64,000 bases of DNA, from the NCBI GenBank assembly GCA_946699065.1, contig CAMPDV010000520.1, positions 124,001 to 188,000 on the forward strand, written 5' to 3'. Numbering within the stretch: position 1 is the stretch's first letter; each line of letters starts with the position of its first letter. Both the position numbers and the translations under genes were made by a program. Source of the stretch: Loxodes magnus. Its lineage: Eukaryota > Ciliophora > Karyorelictea > Loxodida > Loxodidae. Shown piece after piece: positions 33,618 through 46,900 of the stretch. Below the pieces are notes generated by a model. The model was given only the letters and a program-made list of their open reading frames with translations. It ran no database searches and was not told where the DNA came from.

Positions 33618-36600
33618 ATGTTTAATTAAATCTTAATTTTCTACTCATAGTTTAAAGGAGATATATCGAATGAATTTTAGTTACTCAATACGAAGATACG
33701 AGGTAAGAATTGCTTCTATTTATTTAATTAGCTTCCCTTTTAATCATATGATTTGCATCATTGTCTTAAACCAGCTATTAGCTCCATAGCTTGTGTTAAA
33801 TTAAGGATTTACAAGAATAAAAGTAAAAATAAGGAGTAGAAGTTTTAGCTTTATAAGAATAATTGGAAGAAGAAAATTAAAGTAGAAGAACTTAAATGTT
33901 GGACCTATTTTACAATAACGAATATCTAATTATACTCTTTTAATTCTTATTGGCTAAGGCTCAAAGAAGGGGAATATTCATCTTTAACCTTTCTAAAAGA
34001 TTTATTTATTTAAGCAAGTTTTTTAAATGAAATTGATCAATTGAAGTTAATTAAGTACCTGCACTATAATAATATCTCTTACTTTTTTATGGATGGTTTC
34101 TTTCGCTTTATATAGAGAATATTTACTTTTTTCCACTTTAGATTAAACTAGTAGAAAGATATTAAGGAACTATAATCTGAAATCAGTTTGTCTATCATAG
34201 CAAGAAAAATAAAAGCTGAATGTTTTTGTGAGTCTTTTTTTGATTGGCACAAGTAATTTGTAACAGTTTTAGAAATAAAGATATCTTACTCTTGAACTAG
34301 TTTCTATGCTTGTTTTAATCCAAGATAATAATTAAGATATTGACTGAAGCATAATACCTAGTTGAAAAATAAGAAGCTGACCTATTTACATAATTCTATA
34401 AAAAAGCTTTAATCTTCTGTACAAATCTTAATTTAATTTCCAGTTATAAGCCTTAAGCTTTTGAAAATTATTGAAAAAACATCTAAAATTCAGTAAGATG
34501 AGTTTAAACAATCATTAAGACATACTAATGATATTAGGCCAATACTCTAGATTGAGTGACATTATGAAATTTATTGATTCTAGTCTTTAAGTGATTAGCT
34601 AGGTATACAATTTTACTAAGTAAATAGTTAAAAGTATTTAAGATGCTAATAGAGATCATAATCAACATTATAGTATTTTAGCTTCTTATTTAGATCCTAG
34701 CAATTTGCAGTTTAATATCTTGCTACATAACCTTTATAAACTTCCCTATTTTCAGTTTACATCAAACACTTTTGAGTTAATGATAGGAGTAAGGTTAACT
34801 GTCTAATTGCATATATTAATTAGCTATTAACTAGATTTAGCTCATTTTTATATATCTAACTGAGTTTAATACATCATATATGGCATTTTATCTCTACTTT
34901 ACTAATAATTAAGAATTATCCCTTCTATAGAGATTTATTAATATCTGGAGTATTAATTACTATATATCCATTAGATACTCTTATGTATAATAATATAGCT
35001 ATCTAAGAAACTCTATTTTTAAGAGATTTATCTCAAATGAAAAACACAAGCAACCTTCAAAAGAAGCACTTATATATATAGCTAGCTACCAATTAATAAC
35101 CATCAAAGTATTAAAGGAGAAACATATGAAAATGCCATCAATTAGCCATAGGCCTTTATTTCATTATTATCTAATTATATGCAAGATTAGCTACGCCTTT
35201 ATTAACCTCAGCTCTAAAGGACATCTATAAATCAAATTATATACACTTATATCCATCCTAATTAAAAGCCAAATCAAACGGATAAGAGATAGTAGAGAGA
35301 TATTTTAGCCAAATCAAGCTGTTCTTCTTAGTCAGAAGTTAGAATATTGGCTATAAAATTAGAACAAGAAAGCAAGTTGGCTTCTTAAATTAATAGTGAC
35401 AAGTATTATTAGATTATTTAGACATCTGTCAAGCATCAAGAATCAACATATAGCTTCTTAGGTAAGGTGTAAGAAGCTTTGGATTAATATCATGCTCAAA
35501 ATTTTAAAAAAGATGAAAATGAATCAAGTTAATAGGAAACATTGTAAGTATCTAAATAGGAAAAGCCACTATCTCTTATTCAAATCCGATTGAATAAATA
35601 GTCTAAAATGTGCCTTTGTGATCCATAAAGCAAATTGTAAAATAGAATGTCCTTGTGGAAATAAAGCTAAAGTTGATTGTCCTTGTAAAAGAATGGATTA
35701 TATAAGTTTTAAAGAGTTAATAATAGTCTGTTTTTGTTTGAATGGTTTTTACCTAAATCTATATATATGAAGCTCTATACATTGTAATATTTGAAAAATG
35801 AGTTTAAATGACTAATATAGAAGCTTATTGAATAATCATTTATATGATTAATAACTGAGATAGATCTTTTATCTTTGTACTCTAAAGTTAAAAGTATAGC
35901 TTTATACCCTTAAACTTACTTTTTAATCAATTATGAGTTTTTCTGATTCTGTACAAGTTAATACCTTGTACAGTTACCTAGATTTAATTATAACCTTTTG
36001 AAGATAAATGATCTAGTAAGCTCACTAAATTAATAATTTGCTATTAAGATGCTTTTAGTATGAATATTAATAAAGACCCAATATCTTGGAGTTCTATCAA
36101 GTATGAACTTAAGCAAAATATCTATAAGGGATTTTTAAGAGAAAATAGATAAAGTTTTTATATAAGAAATTCAAATGATTAATAGAGGAAATTTAGGTTT
36201 AGCTATTCAATTAGGAGAATTAATAGCAAGATTAAAGTTAAGAACCTGCAGTTAAACAAAAGTATCCTAGAAGTAGATCAACAAGGATGTTACATTGTCA
36301 ATCTAAAATTTCTAAAAAGTGCCTTACTAATCATCTAAAATATCTATCAAAAGTCATACCAATTGACATTGTAAATAACCCCTAGACTAATTATTTAGAC
36401 ATCAAGCAAGATTTCCAAATGAAAACCTAGAAAGAGTATAAATATGGAAAATAATGGAATAGTAAAGTATTGTTAAGACATGTTATTAAATAGAAGGATT
36501 CGTCAAATGTCTTGTAGAACAAAGTTTTACTAATATTGCTAGTTAGGAAGACAGAAATATGAAAATAATGGATATTTTGTGGTAAATTTAAAAATAAAAT

Positions 36601-36885
36601 CTTAATAATTTCTTATTAAGTAAATTATAATAAAACTCTTATAAACATATATCAAATTAATTAGAATGTATAGCGTTTCTTAGTACTCGTATTTATGCAT
36701 TAATTTAATTTTCTATAATGACTAAAAGCATTAGAAGTATAACTTAAGATAATCTCTATAATATACTATATATATACGTTCTTGATTCAAACTAAAATCA
36801 TCTACTCTTCTTTCTTAAGTAAATAAAGTTCTTTATTTATCTTTCAAATCTTATATCTCTATATTGTCTAGATAATTTATTCTGA
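33618..36885 (+). CDS. Large unidentified protein gene, one frame change
   Basis: About 1090 residues if joined. From ATG 33618 (MFNQILIFYSQFKGDISNEF) one frame stays coherent to about 35330, with LRLKEGEYSSLTFLKDLFIQ, FMDGFFRFIQRIF, KAECFCESFFDWHKQF and TPLLTSALKDIYKSNYIHLY. The next frame then carries on to TGA 36883-36885, with LEQESKLASQINSDKYYQ, LGKVQEALDQYHAQNFK, NLGLAIQLGELIARLKLRTC and ENLERVQIWKIMEQQ. The change lies near 35310-35335, where a coiled-coil-like segment starts. It may be a one-base indel, a tiny intron (length 1 mod 3) or frameshifting. The region is unique to the window. I recognise no family. A Cys cluster in a third frame near 35610-35690 is noted separately. Confidence 0.5.
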
Positions 36886-37185
36886 AGACAAATTATTTCT
36901 TGATCTTACATTTTTTATTCAACTCAGGATGATTCTAATTATCATTAATCTTTTTTAATATTTCTTAAGAATTTCCTCTTTATCAAACTTCTTTCCTTGA
37001 CTTCTTAATAATACAAGCTAACCATTAGATATCTGACTTCTTACATGAAAAGAAGCTAGATAGTTATACTCTCGTTCATTTTTAGAGTTCTTTTAATAAA
37101 TTTATTTTATTCCCTCAAGTTTAGGGATATAATTTATCTATTGATATACTCTTTATCTTCAAATCCCTATAAAATCTCTTAGAAC

Positions 37186-37987
37186 ATGAATAACCTTAAA
37201 ATATTCTGCTATTTATTCAAGTTAACTAAGCTTTTTATATAATAACATTACTTTATTTTGCTCATCAAAGTTATTTACCAGCTTCTATTTCCTACAGATT
37301 CTAGTCAAACTTTCTTACTAAGCATGTCAAAACACACTTTTAGACTAAAATCAACTAAACTGATTCAAATTTTGTTAGTAAGTGAATTAAGAGTTGACTT
37401 CATTAATAATATCTTACTCCTATTTAGCTTGAAGTTAATCTATATTTTCTTTTCTAAACTTAACGTTCTATTACTTACTGAAATTTATTAGGTTTAATTT
37501 GCTTCATACTAAATCTGAGCTTTATTATTTACCTAATAGATATCACTAGCTTATTTATATACCTTAAAATATATAATTGAGATAGTATATATTATACTTA
37601 GCTTTATCAACTTTTATTACTATATTTTCTAACTTTAATTTGGCTATATGCTTAAGCTATACCTTAATACTCCTTAGATTTTATCAAATACTTATTTCAA
37701 TATATCTTCCAAACTTAAAAACATACTAAATTATTTACCTCTAATTTTAAATGCAAGTATAGACTACTTAAATCTAAGTCAACCTAGAGACTATACAACT
37801 TAGTCTTCATAAGACTATACCTTTAACTAATAAATATAGTCTAATTAGTACCTCATATTCAGCGCTAAACATTACCTAAATATCCTCTACCAGTATAAAT
37901 GTACTATCAAGCTAATAGATGCAAGATTTTACTCTAGATATTCTTTTAATGCTATATATTTAAATTAAACATTATTGATAGGAGTGC
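37186..37987 (+). CDS. Hypothetical hydrophobic protein, 3' end cut by LINE
   Basis: From ATG 37186 the frame reads MNNLKIFCYLFKLTKLFI, then a 77-codon stretch with no TAA, TAG or TGA (SELRVDFINNILLLFSLKL). It goes on through SLAYLYTLKYIIEIVYIIL, SSKLKNILNYLPLILNAS and IDARFYSRYSFNAIYLN to the edge of the truncated LINE at 37988. Several hydrophobic segments suggest a membrane protein. Another frame of 37030-37350 also looks plausible, so the call is tentative. Confidence 0.35.
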
Positions 37988-39754
37988 CTTTTATTAATAT
38001 CCATGGTGCATATTTTCTCTACTTTTATTATTTTTATATTCCTTTTCAAGTGCTGTTTAAATTTCCTTAATTAATTTCATCTAAGAAAATATTTAATTTA
38101 TTTTTCCTATCTTTTTTTGATGCAGTCTAAATTTTCTTCTTGCTTCTTATCTCATTTTAATAAAATTATCAATTTATTAGCATCCTTATCTAATTAGATA
38201 TTTTACTTATTTTGACTGCTATTAGAAGTATTTTCTTAGTTTATTGTTTCTACTGAATATTATATTTACTCATTTAATTTGTTATAAAGCCACACATCTT
38301 AGGTCGCTTCTTGGATGTAGATAGATCATATTTCATAGTATGCTTCGCTATCGAAATTTTCGAACTCGCTAAGATCTATTTTCTCGAATCATTCTTTGAA
38401 TCTCTCTTTAACCTTTTATTGCTTTAATTTTTGAAAGTTTATCCTTTTAATTTATAGGTTTTTTCGATATTCTTCCGCAACTTTTATCTTTATTTTGTCT
38501 GGCTAATGATCTCCTATTGGTCTCTATTGATAGAATTTTGTGCTGATAATGTTAGGAAATATATACTGTTTCGTTAAGAAGTATTCTATTTTGAATTATC
38601 CTTTCCCTTATGTTAGGATGAAGGTTTAATCTTGATTTGGATCTTTACATTCTAAAAGATAATCTTTCATCAAGTTAAATAAGTATTAGCATGGATTATT
38701 ATGCTCAAACGGTAAAAAAAAGGAATATGCGCATTAAAATTCCTTAAATCTAAAATTTATAATTCTTTTCTGCTTACTGCTATTTTGTATTATTATAGAC
38801 TTTCATAAAAGGGTATTAATTTATCAGAGTCGGATAATGTAGTGCTATATACGTTTTTCAATGCCAGCCGATCATCAAGTTTTAAACTTATTAATCTTCC
38901 TCTAAAATAATTCTGCTTGATTGAATTTCGCTATATCTAATACTTTGGTTCTGCTGGTAATTCCATCTTTTATATAAAATGATATTCCTTTGTAATGTTT
39001 TGTGCTCAATTTTATTATAGCTCTGAATCCGTATATATAAGGCATTTCAGCATTTTATCCACAAATAATTCTTAAATTGCCATAATTTCTATCTTCTTTT
39101 CACACATAAACTTGTTTAATTCTTCTGTTTTATTTTATTCCTCTGACATTTACTGTGCCTATGTTTAATTCTGTCTATTTTATTATATTAGTTTTTCCTT
39201 GTACTTCCTATTTTTCTTGATCCTCCTATCCTGGATTTTTAGCTTCATCTTCTTTAATAGTGTGAAATTTAAATCGTTCTGATGTTTATTATTTTTCCTG
39301 TACTTTTTTGTTCACTTTTTACTCAATACTATCATCTTATATATTTTTTCTATTTTTTTGAGACAGCGTTGTGATTTTGCATATTTTCTTCCTGTCACTG
39401 CTTTCTAGCTGTTTCAGATTTGTTTTGCCATATTTCCTATTTTACTTTCTGCTTTTTTGTGACATGTTTCGTTTCGTCTCAGTTTTATTTATTTTATTTT
39501 GAAGTTAAATATCTATTTTAGTCGATCACTTTTAAAGAAACTTTAGTATGGCTTAAACTTGTTGTCTTTACTAGAAATAAAAAGTGATATTTTATTTGAA
39601 AGTTAATCTTCTTCAGTTTTCTTCAATTTCTTTTCCTTCGCTATCTGTTTCTCTTTATAATAAGGTATTTGATTCCTGATTTCCGAATGCATCAACCTGA
39701 TTTTTACTTCCTTAGCATTTTAATTGCTTCCTCTATAGCTTATTTTCTTAAGTA

Positions 39755-39949
39755 TTAATTTGTACTATACCCTTTTTGGTTGCAGTTCATGCATTTCAAT
39801 CTGATGGATGATTTAAGTAAGTGCTTATACCTCCTTCGTCTAACTTGTCTGTTATATTTTCCGCATCTTTGATCTCCTTCAATTCTAAATAAATTCTCAT
39901 TTTCCCATTGGCTCACGTTGAACCTTTTACGGTTCCGATCTCTGTACAT
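39755..39949 (-). pseudogene. LINE ORF1 basic region and zinc-knuckle remnant, unit 3
   Basis: The minus-strand frame is basic, with NRKRFNVSQWENENLFRIEG and RQVRRRRYKHLLK, followed by CMNCNQKGYSTN. That has CX2C spacing but lacks the His and the fourth Cys of a CCHC knuckle. It corresponds to 9420-9650, without the WD40-like micro-insertion. Such regions bind RNA in ORF1 proteins. Confidence 0.6.
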
Positions 39950-40482
39950 ACTATTTTTCCTTACTGCTATAGATGGATTTCTACCTGGTTCAAACTTGAA
40001 TGCATGTTAAATACTCAATAAATCATGAATTCCTCTATATTTTTTTGCTCTGTTAGTATTAAAAAATTATAAATTTCTATACTTAATTATTTACGAATTG
40101 TATGAATGTTTTCTTATTTTTTAAACATAATAAATATTCCTATCTGATAGATTTTCACACTCTCAATATTTTTACCATATTCTTATTACAGATATCTGAG
40201 AAATGCTTGGACGATATCATTTTCTTGCCTTTCTGCTGGACTGAGTCTTTGGCTGTAGTAATTTTCTAAAAATTTATTGAAACAGGTAACACCTACTCTT
40301 TTAGCAGTTTTGAGGTGCATATTCTCGTCCTCATTTTATGGCAATATGCTATTTTATTTTCTTCTTCCATTATAATGAATTGCACAGAGCTGTGGTTGAA
40401 TTGATGTTCTAAATTACCTACCTTTTTTGATTATTTGCTTAAATTTTAGATTTCTATCACTTTTTCTTGTGCATTCCTCCTA

Positions 40483-40990
40483 AATAATTAAATAAATTTG
40501 ATTATAGAGCGCGTAGCACTCTCGTTGGTGTGCAGCTCTTTAAAAAAAATGTTTCATACTGACAAGAATGTTTCTTACCGATAAAATTATCAGATACTGA
40601 CAAACCTTGTTCAATACTGGTATAATTATTCAGTACTGATAAAAATGTTCAATACTGATATAATTTCAGAATACTCGTAATCTTTAATACTTGCTGGAGG
40701 TCCAAGGACATGGCAGGATTGTGTCTCATTGCATCACCAAAGCAGAGGACGACATGTGTCAATTATGGGTACTTAAATTCCCCACCTCTGATGAAGCTCG
40801 CAATATTATTTCTTTTTCGTTCCAGAATTAAATCCAAATTAAGCCAGTGCCGAAGGTCTAAGAATCTTATGTCTCGAGGCCAAACCAAAGCAGAGGAAGA
40901 CATAAAGTCGATTATGGGTACTTAACTTCCCCAACCTCTGATGAAGATAACCTTGTTGTTCACCTTCGAACAACTATGGCGGTTTAAAAA
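40483..40990 (-). mobile_element. Dimeric SINE-like element in LINE ORF1, unit 3
   Basis: An independent insertion, in opposite orientation to those at 6427 and 25277 and at a different LINE position; unit 4 and unit 1 show the empty site near 54785 and 10205. It shows the palindromic end, ATACTGA repeats, two body repeats and the GTTGTTC/GAACAAC hairpin before CTATGGCGG. Flanking TAATT-type sequence may be the target duplication. The 71-codon ATG frame inside (40710-40925) is not considered a gene. Confidence 0.7.
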
Positions 40991-41270
40991 AAATATGATT
41001 CTAATAATTTAAAAATTTTGCGACAGAGTCTTTTTTCTTAAAAATAATATCAAAATCTGATTAAGTTGCAAAGTTCTTTCATGCCTTTGTTAAATTTAAT
41101 AACCAAATCTGGCACGTGGAATATAGGATTGTTACTTGATATAATAGCTTAATATTGTAGTATTTAAGTAAATAAAGTAATAATGTAATAATAGATATTT
41201 ATATACTAATTTTTGATGGTAACTGTTATAAATTACCTTTATAGCTTTTGTAGTCTAAATAATAATAAAA

Positions 41271-42665
41271 ATGTAAGCGTTACCAAAATGCTTAATCTGC
41301 TTAGAAGATTACAACTTAACTAATGCTCTTCCAACTGTCTTACCTTGTGGACATATTTACTGTGGTTTGTGTTTGAATACTGAGTACTGATTATAAGGCA
41401 TAATGTAATGTCCTATTTGTTAAAAAGGATTCCATTTTAGATTTGATGATTTACCTTAAGAAAGTGATTTAATAAGAATGATATTTTAAAACTAATAATA
41501 CATATAAAAGATTTAAGATGCTAGATAGAAATTAAAAGAGATAAGGAGGTAAATTATGGAAAAATCTAAAACCATTACAACCAAATAATCAAACATTAGT
41601 AATACTCTCATAATACCACTAACTAATATCATCATCAATCATTAACCAACATTTATCTACCAAAAATAACACTCAAATATTATCTAATTCTACTAATCAC
41701 TAAAACCAACTATACTCTAATATAACTCATAACCACCTACAATACTAAAGTCTAAATTAACTTACAATCTAATAAGATAAAAACTATAACACAATACTAA
41801 GTAACCAAATATTATTTAGACTAATTAACATAAACTAACCTAACACTTTATATAATCTAACTATATTCACTTTTTTGATTTCACAATTTAAAAATTAAGT
41901 TTATTTAATATTTAAACAGAGTAATTACGATAAGTCTAAGTTTAAATTATAATTCCAGAACTTAGTAGAAGTATAGAATATTAGAATAAGTTATATTTAA
42001 TTGGAGGATATAACATAAATTAAGAGAAAGGAATAAAAGAAACTTGATAATTTGATTATGAAGGTAATAGAATAAAACTTAGTGATCTAAATGAGGGAAG
42101 ATGTGGCTTTGGAATAGCAGCTGCTTAAAAATATATTTATGTGGTTGGAGGAATTACTAATAATAATCAACGGTAATAATCAGTAGAAAAGTTAAAGATA
42201 AGAAACTAAAGTAAATGATAAAACTGTTCTTAGTTTCCATTTTAAATAGCAGGCTAAACTTTAGTAGTAGATAAAGATGAATAAAATATTTATTCTTTTG
42301 GAGGGTTTAATTAGAAAGTATAAACTTTGAAAGATATATGAAAATATAACATATAGAATGATGGATGGAGTAAGTAAAATTTGAATCTTCCTGAAGCAGT
42401 TCTTAGGCCTATAGTTTGTTTAGAACCTTTTGTCATATTTGGAGGTATGAAAAATGCATTTACGAAAGAATTTTCAAGAAGAATATATAAAAGAAGCAAA
42501 GAATAGTGGTAATAAAGTTAAATTTTTAAAGATGTTTTAGCTTTAACGGAGATGAAAATAAGAAATAACTTTGGATATGTTTTTGCTATAGAAAAGCCAA
42601 GAGTTTCAATAATGAGAATTGATTTAGAAAAATTGAGTTATAAAAGTATTTAAAATCACAACTGA
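41271..42665 (+). CDS. RING-Kelch protein, probable E3 ubiquitin ligase, gene 3
   Basis: 464 residues, same start, RING and linker as genes 1 and 2. Codon 259 (ETW, 42045-42047) is TGA here but TGG in genes 1 and 2, while DRW is TGG. Variable boxes read DFT and PEL. Blade loops read GGYNINQE, GGITNNNQR, GGFNQKV and GGMKNAFT. The ICGG of genes 1 and 2 is IFGG here. The TGA at 42663-42665 matches the end of the other copies. No frameshift is seen. It lies between the truncated LINE (minus) and a LINE-like element (plus). Confidence 0.87.
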
Positions 42666-43194
42666 TAAACATAATAATAATATCTATTTTATTAATAGTA
42701 TTTATAATAAATATAATTTAATATGTAAAGAAGTAGTTTAAAGATCTTTAATTAGGTAAATATGTTACTACTTATTAAAATGGTTAAAGCGTCTCAAATA
42801 AATAAAGAATTAAACTTTATCTAAACATCTTTAAAAATCTATTATTCAAATATTATCATTATTCGGATATAAATATACAGCTTATAACATACAAAACATA
42901 TTCAACACAGTCAAAAAACTATCTTTAAATACATCCTTATATTCAAATTATACAAGTATTACTTAGGTTACTATTTATCTAATCAAATCAAAGCTATAAT
43001 CAAATAATAATTAAGCTATACCTATATCTAAATACTAATTAAATCATCACTACTATCATCAAGTCAACATATTAAAATCTAAAATACATTATTTCCTTTA
43101 TATTATTTAAACTAGCTACTATATATACTTAAAAATGTATCTTCTATAGCCAATAATAAAATCAAGCCATTATAACTCATATACTTTCGATAAA

Positions 43195-45990
43195 AACTCA
43201 GACATAATAACTTTTTGAGATTAATATGATAAGCCAGTATGATTTAAACAACATCTAGATAAAGCTTTTATGAGGGATTTTTAATGATGAAAAAAAGTAA
43301 GGAAAAATGGGATGAATTAATAAAATTAGCAGAAAATAAAATTTTCTTAAATGAATATCTTTTAAAGTAAATAAAGTAGAAAACTTCATCTAAAAAATAA
43401 GAATAATCTATCTCAATTTTATATAAGGAAATTGAAAATTATTTGTAAAAGTCTCTTCTCAAAAGGATTCATCTTAGTCAAGTTACGACTAATAAAAAAC
43501 ACTTTAAGAACTCCAAGTTATGCAATTAAAAAATTTTAAACTTTTAAGAACTGGACAAGAACTCGTAAGAAAAATTGAACGTCTTATGATTAATTCATAA
43601 GAAAAAAAAATTGAAAATAAATAGCTAGGAAATATCAGAATAGAATAATTAGAAACAAAATTTAACCAATTCGCAGAGTTAACTGAAAGCTTATTTCTAT
43701 AAAAGATGTTGATGAATTATACAATGAATGTAGAGCAACAGCCTACAAAAAATTATATTCTTTATTGGAAAATAATGAGATGTTAATACTGCAAGTGACC
43801 AGAGCACAAAGTTAGAAGCTGCTTCCAATTCTAAAGAAAAAAAAGAAAATAGTAGAAAACAAATGGGAAATATTTTCAGGATCTATTGCAATCAGGAAGG
43901 TAAACTCTACAGGAAAAAAAATACTCCAGCTAAACAAAGAAGCTCCAAACATATATCATGCAATTAACGAATTTAATAAGAAATGAATGGGAATCACATA
44001 TCGGAAACTCTCAGAAAAAAGAAATAAAAAATCCTTTGAGCTTATGATAAACAAGATCCAAGCAAAAATGAAGTTTCTTTTTTTAGCATTAAACTTTTGA
44101 TTTGTGATTAACCAAATAAAGGTGAAATTACGTAAATTAATTAATTAATTCACATAGGGAGACATTTAAAAATTACAACTCAAGCAAAGCAAAAATAAAT
44201 TAATATGCCTCATTAATGGAATTCTTCATACACATATAGAGAGATTTTGGATAACTATAGATTAAGTACAAATAATACCAACTGGACTTATTCTAACTGT
44301 TTTCTCTGATTAAGAATATCTTAAAAATTCTCTAACATAAACAATGGCAACATTAATCTTTTGATATTTTTATCAAGAAGAGAAATATTAATGAATACTA
44401 CAATAATAATAGCTACTTAATTCACTACTTTTAAGTATTTAAAAAATTTAGTTCCAACAGAAAAACAGTTAAAAGCCTTCAAAAATAGAAAAAACAGTTT
44501 TACAGTCAATAAAGGGAGCAACATGACTTTATGTAGAACTATTACGTCCTAGAATTATCAGAAATCACTTATCCAGAAAATATTCCTACTTGACTAGATG
44601 AAAAAAATTATGTGTAAAGTTAAGCCATTCGGCAATATATGATGATGTTTAAACTGTCTAAAATTGGACACAGCACTAAATGTTGTAGAAGATAAAAAAG
44701 CAATAAAATTAGTAATAAATTGTGCTAAATTATCAAAAAAGCGTTAAAATATGTAACAAGAAATAGCACACTAAAATAAAAGTTGAAAACCTAAAAAATG
44801 TTAAAGAAATAATTAAGACGAGTAGCAAGCAAAAATTTGAATCCTAAAGTAAAAATTTGCTTAACTAATTATTTAAATGATGTATTAGATAGGCAATAAT
44901 TGAAAGAATAAAAAAAGATCATCCAACTGAATGAATACTGAGATAAAATTATTAAAGCTACCTAAGATCTATGGAAAAGCCAAAGTTTAACACCATGAGA
45001 GAAAAAATGGAATTACTAGAACTTGTTGAAAAAAATAAGTTTCAATAAATAACTAGCTCACTTCCATAACTAATAGATGAAACTATTTTTAATAATAATC
45101 CAAAAAATTTTCTCAAAAAAGATAGCATACATTAAACTTAAACATACATAAACATTAGAGTAATTTGGTTTTGAAAAATTCTAAGCAAGTGACACTAATT
45201 TGATATTTGATACTAAATAGAAAGAATCAAATAATGAAGATCAAGAAAATTTGAAAATTTGAAAATTTGAAATTAATAAAGTATAAGAACTGATAATGTA
45301 AGAGGAATAAAGTTGAACAAAAAAGAGTTAAGTAAATTTATGTTTGAAATAAATATAGATATTATGGTGACTCAAGAAATGTTTAATGATTCAATTAAAG
45401 ATATGCCCTAAATAATCGGATATCGCGTAGTTAAAAAGCCAGGAACTAGACTTAGTAAAGGAATGATTTTATATATTAAAGAACTATTTTTATACAAAGC
45501 TAAAGAGCATGATGCAAATGGACTAAAATAAAATGAAATACTCGAAGACGGCAGAATAATTTGTATGAATCTTGATGATAGATTTAAATTTATCAATGTA
45601 TATGCACCTACAACACTCGAGTAGGAATAACTAATCTCTTTCTATGAAAGCCCAAAATAACTAAAATATGTAGCAAATAGTTTAAGTTTATAAAATACTA
45701 TAGTATGAGATTTAATGCACATATTCATAAATTCTACCAAATGAACTAAATCCAGCAGAATAATAGCTATTAAAAATAATGAATTAATTCAAACTAGAAT
45801 GGAATGATCCAGCAAAAGACCTAACCTAGATTACTACAACAGGAAAAAAAAAGTTTAAAATTGAATATTTTTTAACGGACTAATGAATTAGTTGAGCATA
45901 ATTAGCATAAGAATTTTTAAGTAAAGAATGTTAGATGATTATTAATCTGGGTAATTAGTATTTAAATTGGTAGAAAAAAGCAGATATAGA
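43195..45990 (+). mobile_element. Plus-strand LINE-like element, unit 3
   Basis: ORF1 region about 43240-45000, with DVDELYNECRATAYKKLYSL, NKWEIFSGSIAIRKVNS and ICLINGILHTHIERFW. The endonuclease follows from about 45285. Unit 4 (56985-59790) differs by many silent changes in the DVDELYN segment (GTT/GTC, AAT/AAC), suggesting past selection on protein. Sequence ends near 45990 without an RT domain. Confidence 0.6.
45285..45760 (+). pseudogene. LINE-like APE endonuclease domain, unit 3
   Basis: Plus-strand blocks are RTDNVRGIKLNKKELSKFM, DIMVTQEMF, IGYRVVKKPGTRLSKGMILY, KFINVYAPTTLEQE and RFNAHIH, in the order of an APE domain. The TQE block is normally a metal-binding Glu site. The GDFNAHI block has lost Gly-Asp (SMRFNAHI). 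A 62-codon minus-strand frame at 45408-45596 is its antisense shadow. Confidence 0.7.
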
Positions 45991-46104
45991 TCATAAAATA
46001 TTATAAACTAAAAAAGTTTAAAAGATTTTTATATTTATAAATTATTTTATAAATACTTACATGAATTTACTTAATTTTATCAATTTACTTCTTAAATTGT
46101 AAAA

Positions 46105-46900
46105 ATTTTAAAGTCTTAAATATATTTGCTTGCTTAGTTAGCAATCTTCTACTTTCTAACTGTCTTGTCATTAGCTCCAGATTTTAAACACTTATTATCT
46201 CTACTCAAAGCCACAGTATTTACTTTATCTGTATGATCTTATAAAGTACATAACCATTCACTCTATGAGAAATTCCGTTTCTTAATAAGTTTACCTTGAT
46301 TTCACGATGTTATGAACTTATTATCCTTAATTATTAACACTTCATATAACGATTTTTTGGTATTGTTCTTATAAATTATCCTGTATAGAAATTCTCTATC
46401 TTAAATGATTTATCACTAGATCCAGTTACTATAAAGTTATTATCATTTGATAGCACTATAGATTATACATAATCTGAATGGTCAATTAAAGTTCTCGTAC
46501 AGTCTTCAATCTGGAAATCCCAGATTTTTTTCGTTTCGTCGTCAGATGCTGAAATTGATCATTTCTGATCTTTTGCTATTACTACCAAGTTAACTGCAAA
46601 CGAATGTCCATTCAAAGTTCTCGAACATCTTCCAGTCTGGAAATCCCAGATCTTTATCGTTTTGTTTCCACTTCCCGATATAGATCATTTCTAATCTTTT
46701 GCCATTGCTACCAAGTTAACTGCAAGCAATAGTCCGGTAAAAGTTTAGTCTAAAATATTAAAGAATTACTTTTAGATTATTCGTAGATAATTTTAATTTC
46801 AACTTTTAAAAAGCTCAAGTTTGGCAGTTTTCATATTTAAAAAGAAGAAAATATATTCTGCCTAGGGATATGCTTCTTTATCTTAAAATTTTTCTTAACA
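46105..46900 (-). pseudogene. WD40 repeat protein, shorter copy
   Basis: The minus strand encodes WD40 blades: SISGSGNKTIKIWDFQTGRC, TLNGHSFAVNLVVIAKDQK, ASDDETKKIWDFQ and, after a frame change, further blades ending ANDKTVRK. WD40 propellers are protein-interaction scaffolds. TGA occurs where Trp is expected (AAATGATCAATTTC). Compared with the copy at 59.9-61.0 kb it lacks two to three blades. The 5' end is not resolved; the reading can be followed upstream through AKLELFKS to about 46900. Confidence 0.65.

Larger units (their letters stand above)
37988..41090 (-). mobile_element. LINE-type retroelement, unit 3, RT lost
   Basis: Matches unit 1 from about 7680 to 10340: APE endonuclease (about 38350-39200) and ORF1 with CMNCNQKGYS (near 39770). 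The RT end is absent. Loss of the 3' end is not the usual 5' truncation of LINEs and points to a rearrangement breakpoint at 37988, shared with unit 4 at 53230. A separate SINE-like insertion lies in ORF1 (40483-40990). Confidence 0.75.

Noticed and set aside
35300-35340. Tiny GT-AG intron to join the two frames of the 33.6-kb gene
   Set aside because: I tried nearby GT...AG pairs of 11, 12, 15 and 17 bases; none gives the needed length of 1 mod 3.
36900-37400. Second plausible plus-strand frame from about 37030
   Set aside because: It looks protein-like, but under this code open frames are not evidence; the overlapping frame from 37186 has a 77-codon stretch free of all three codons and was preferred.
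40710-40925. 71-codon frame in the SINE (also 25339-25569 and 25291-25473)
   Set aside because: Lies in a repeated non-coding element; openness follows from its higher GC content, and the reading crosses both body repeats without a domain.
45408-45596. 62-codon minus-strand frame
   Set aside because: Antisense to the endonuclease domain of the plus-strand LINE-like element.
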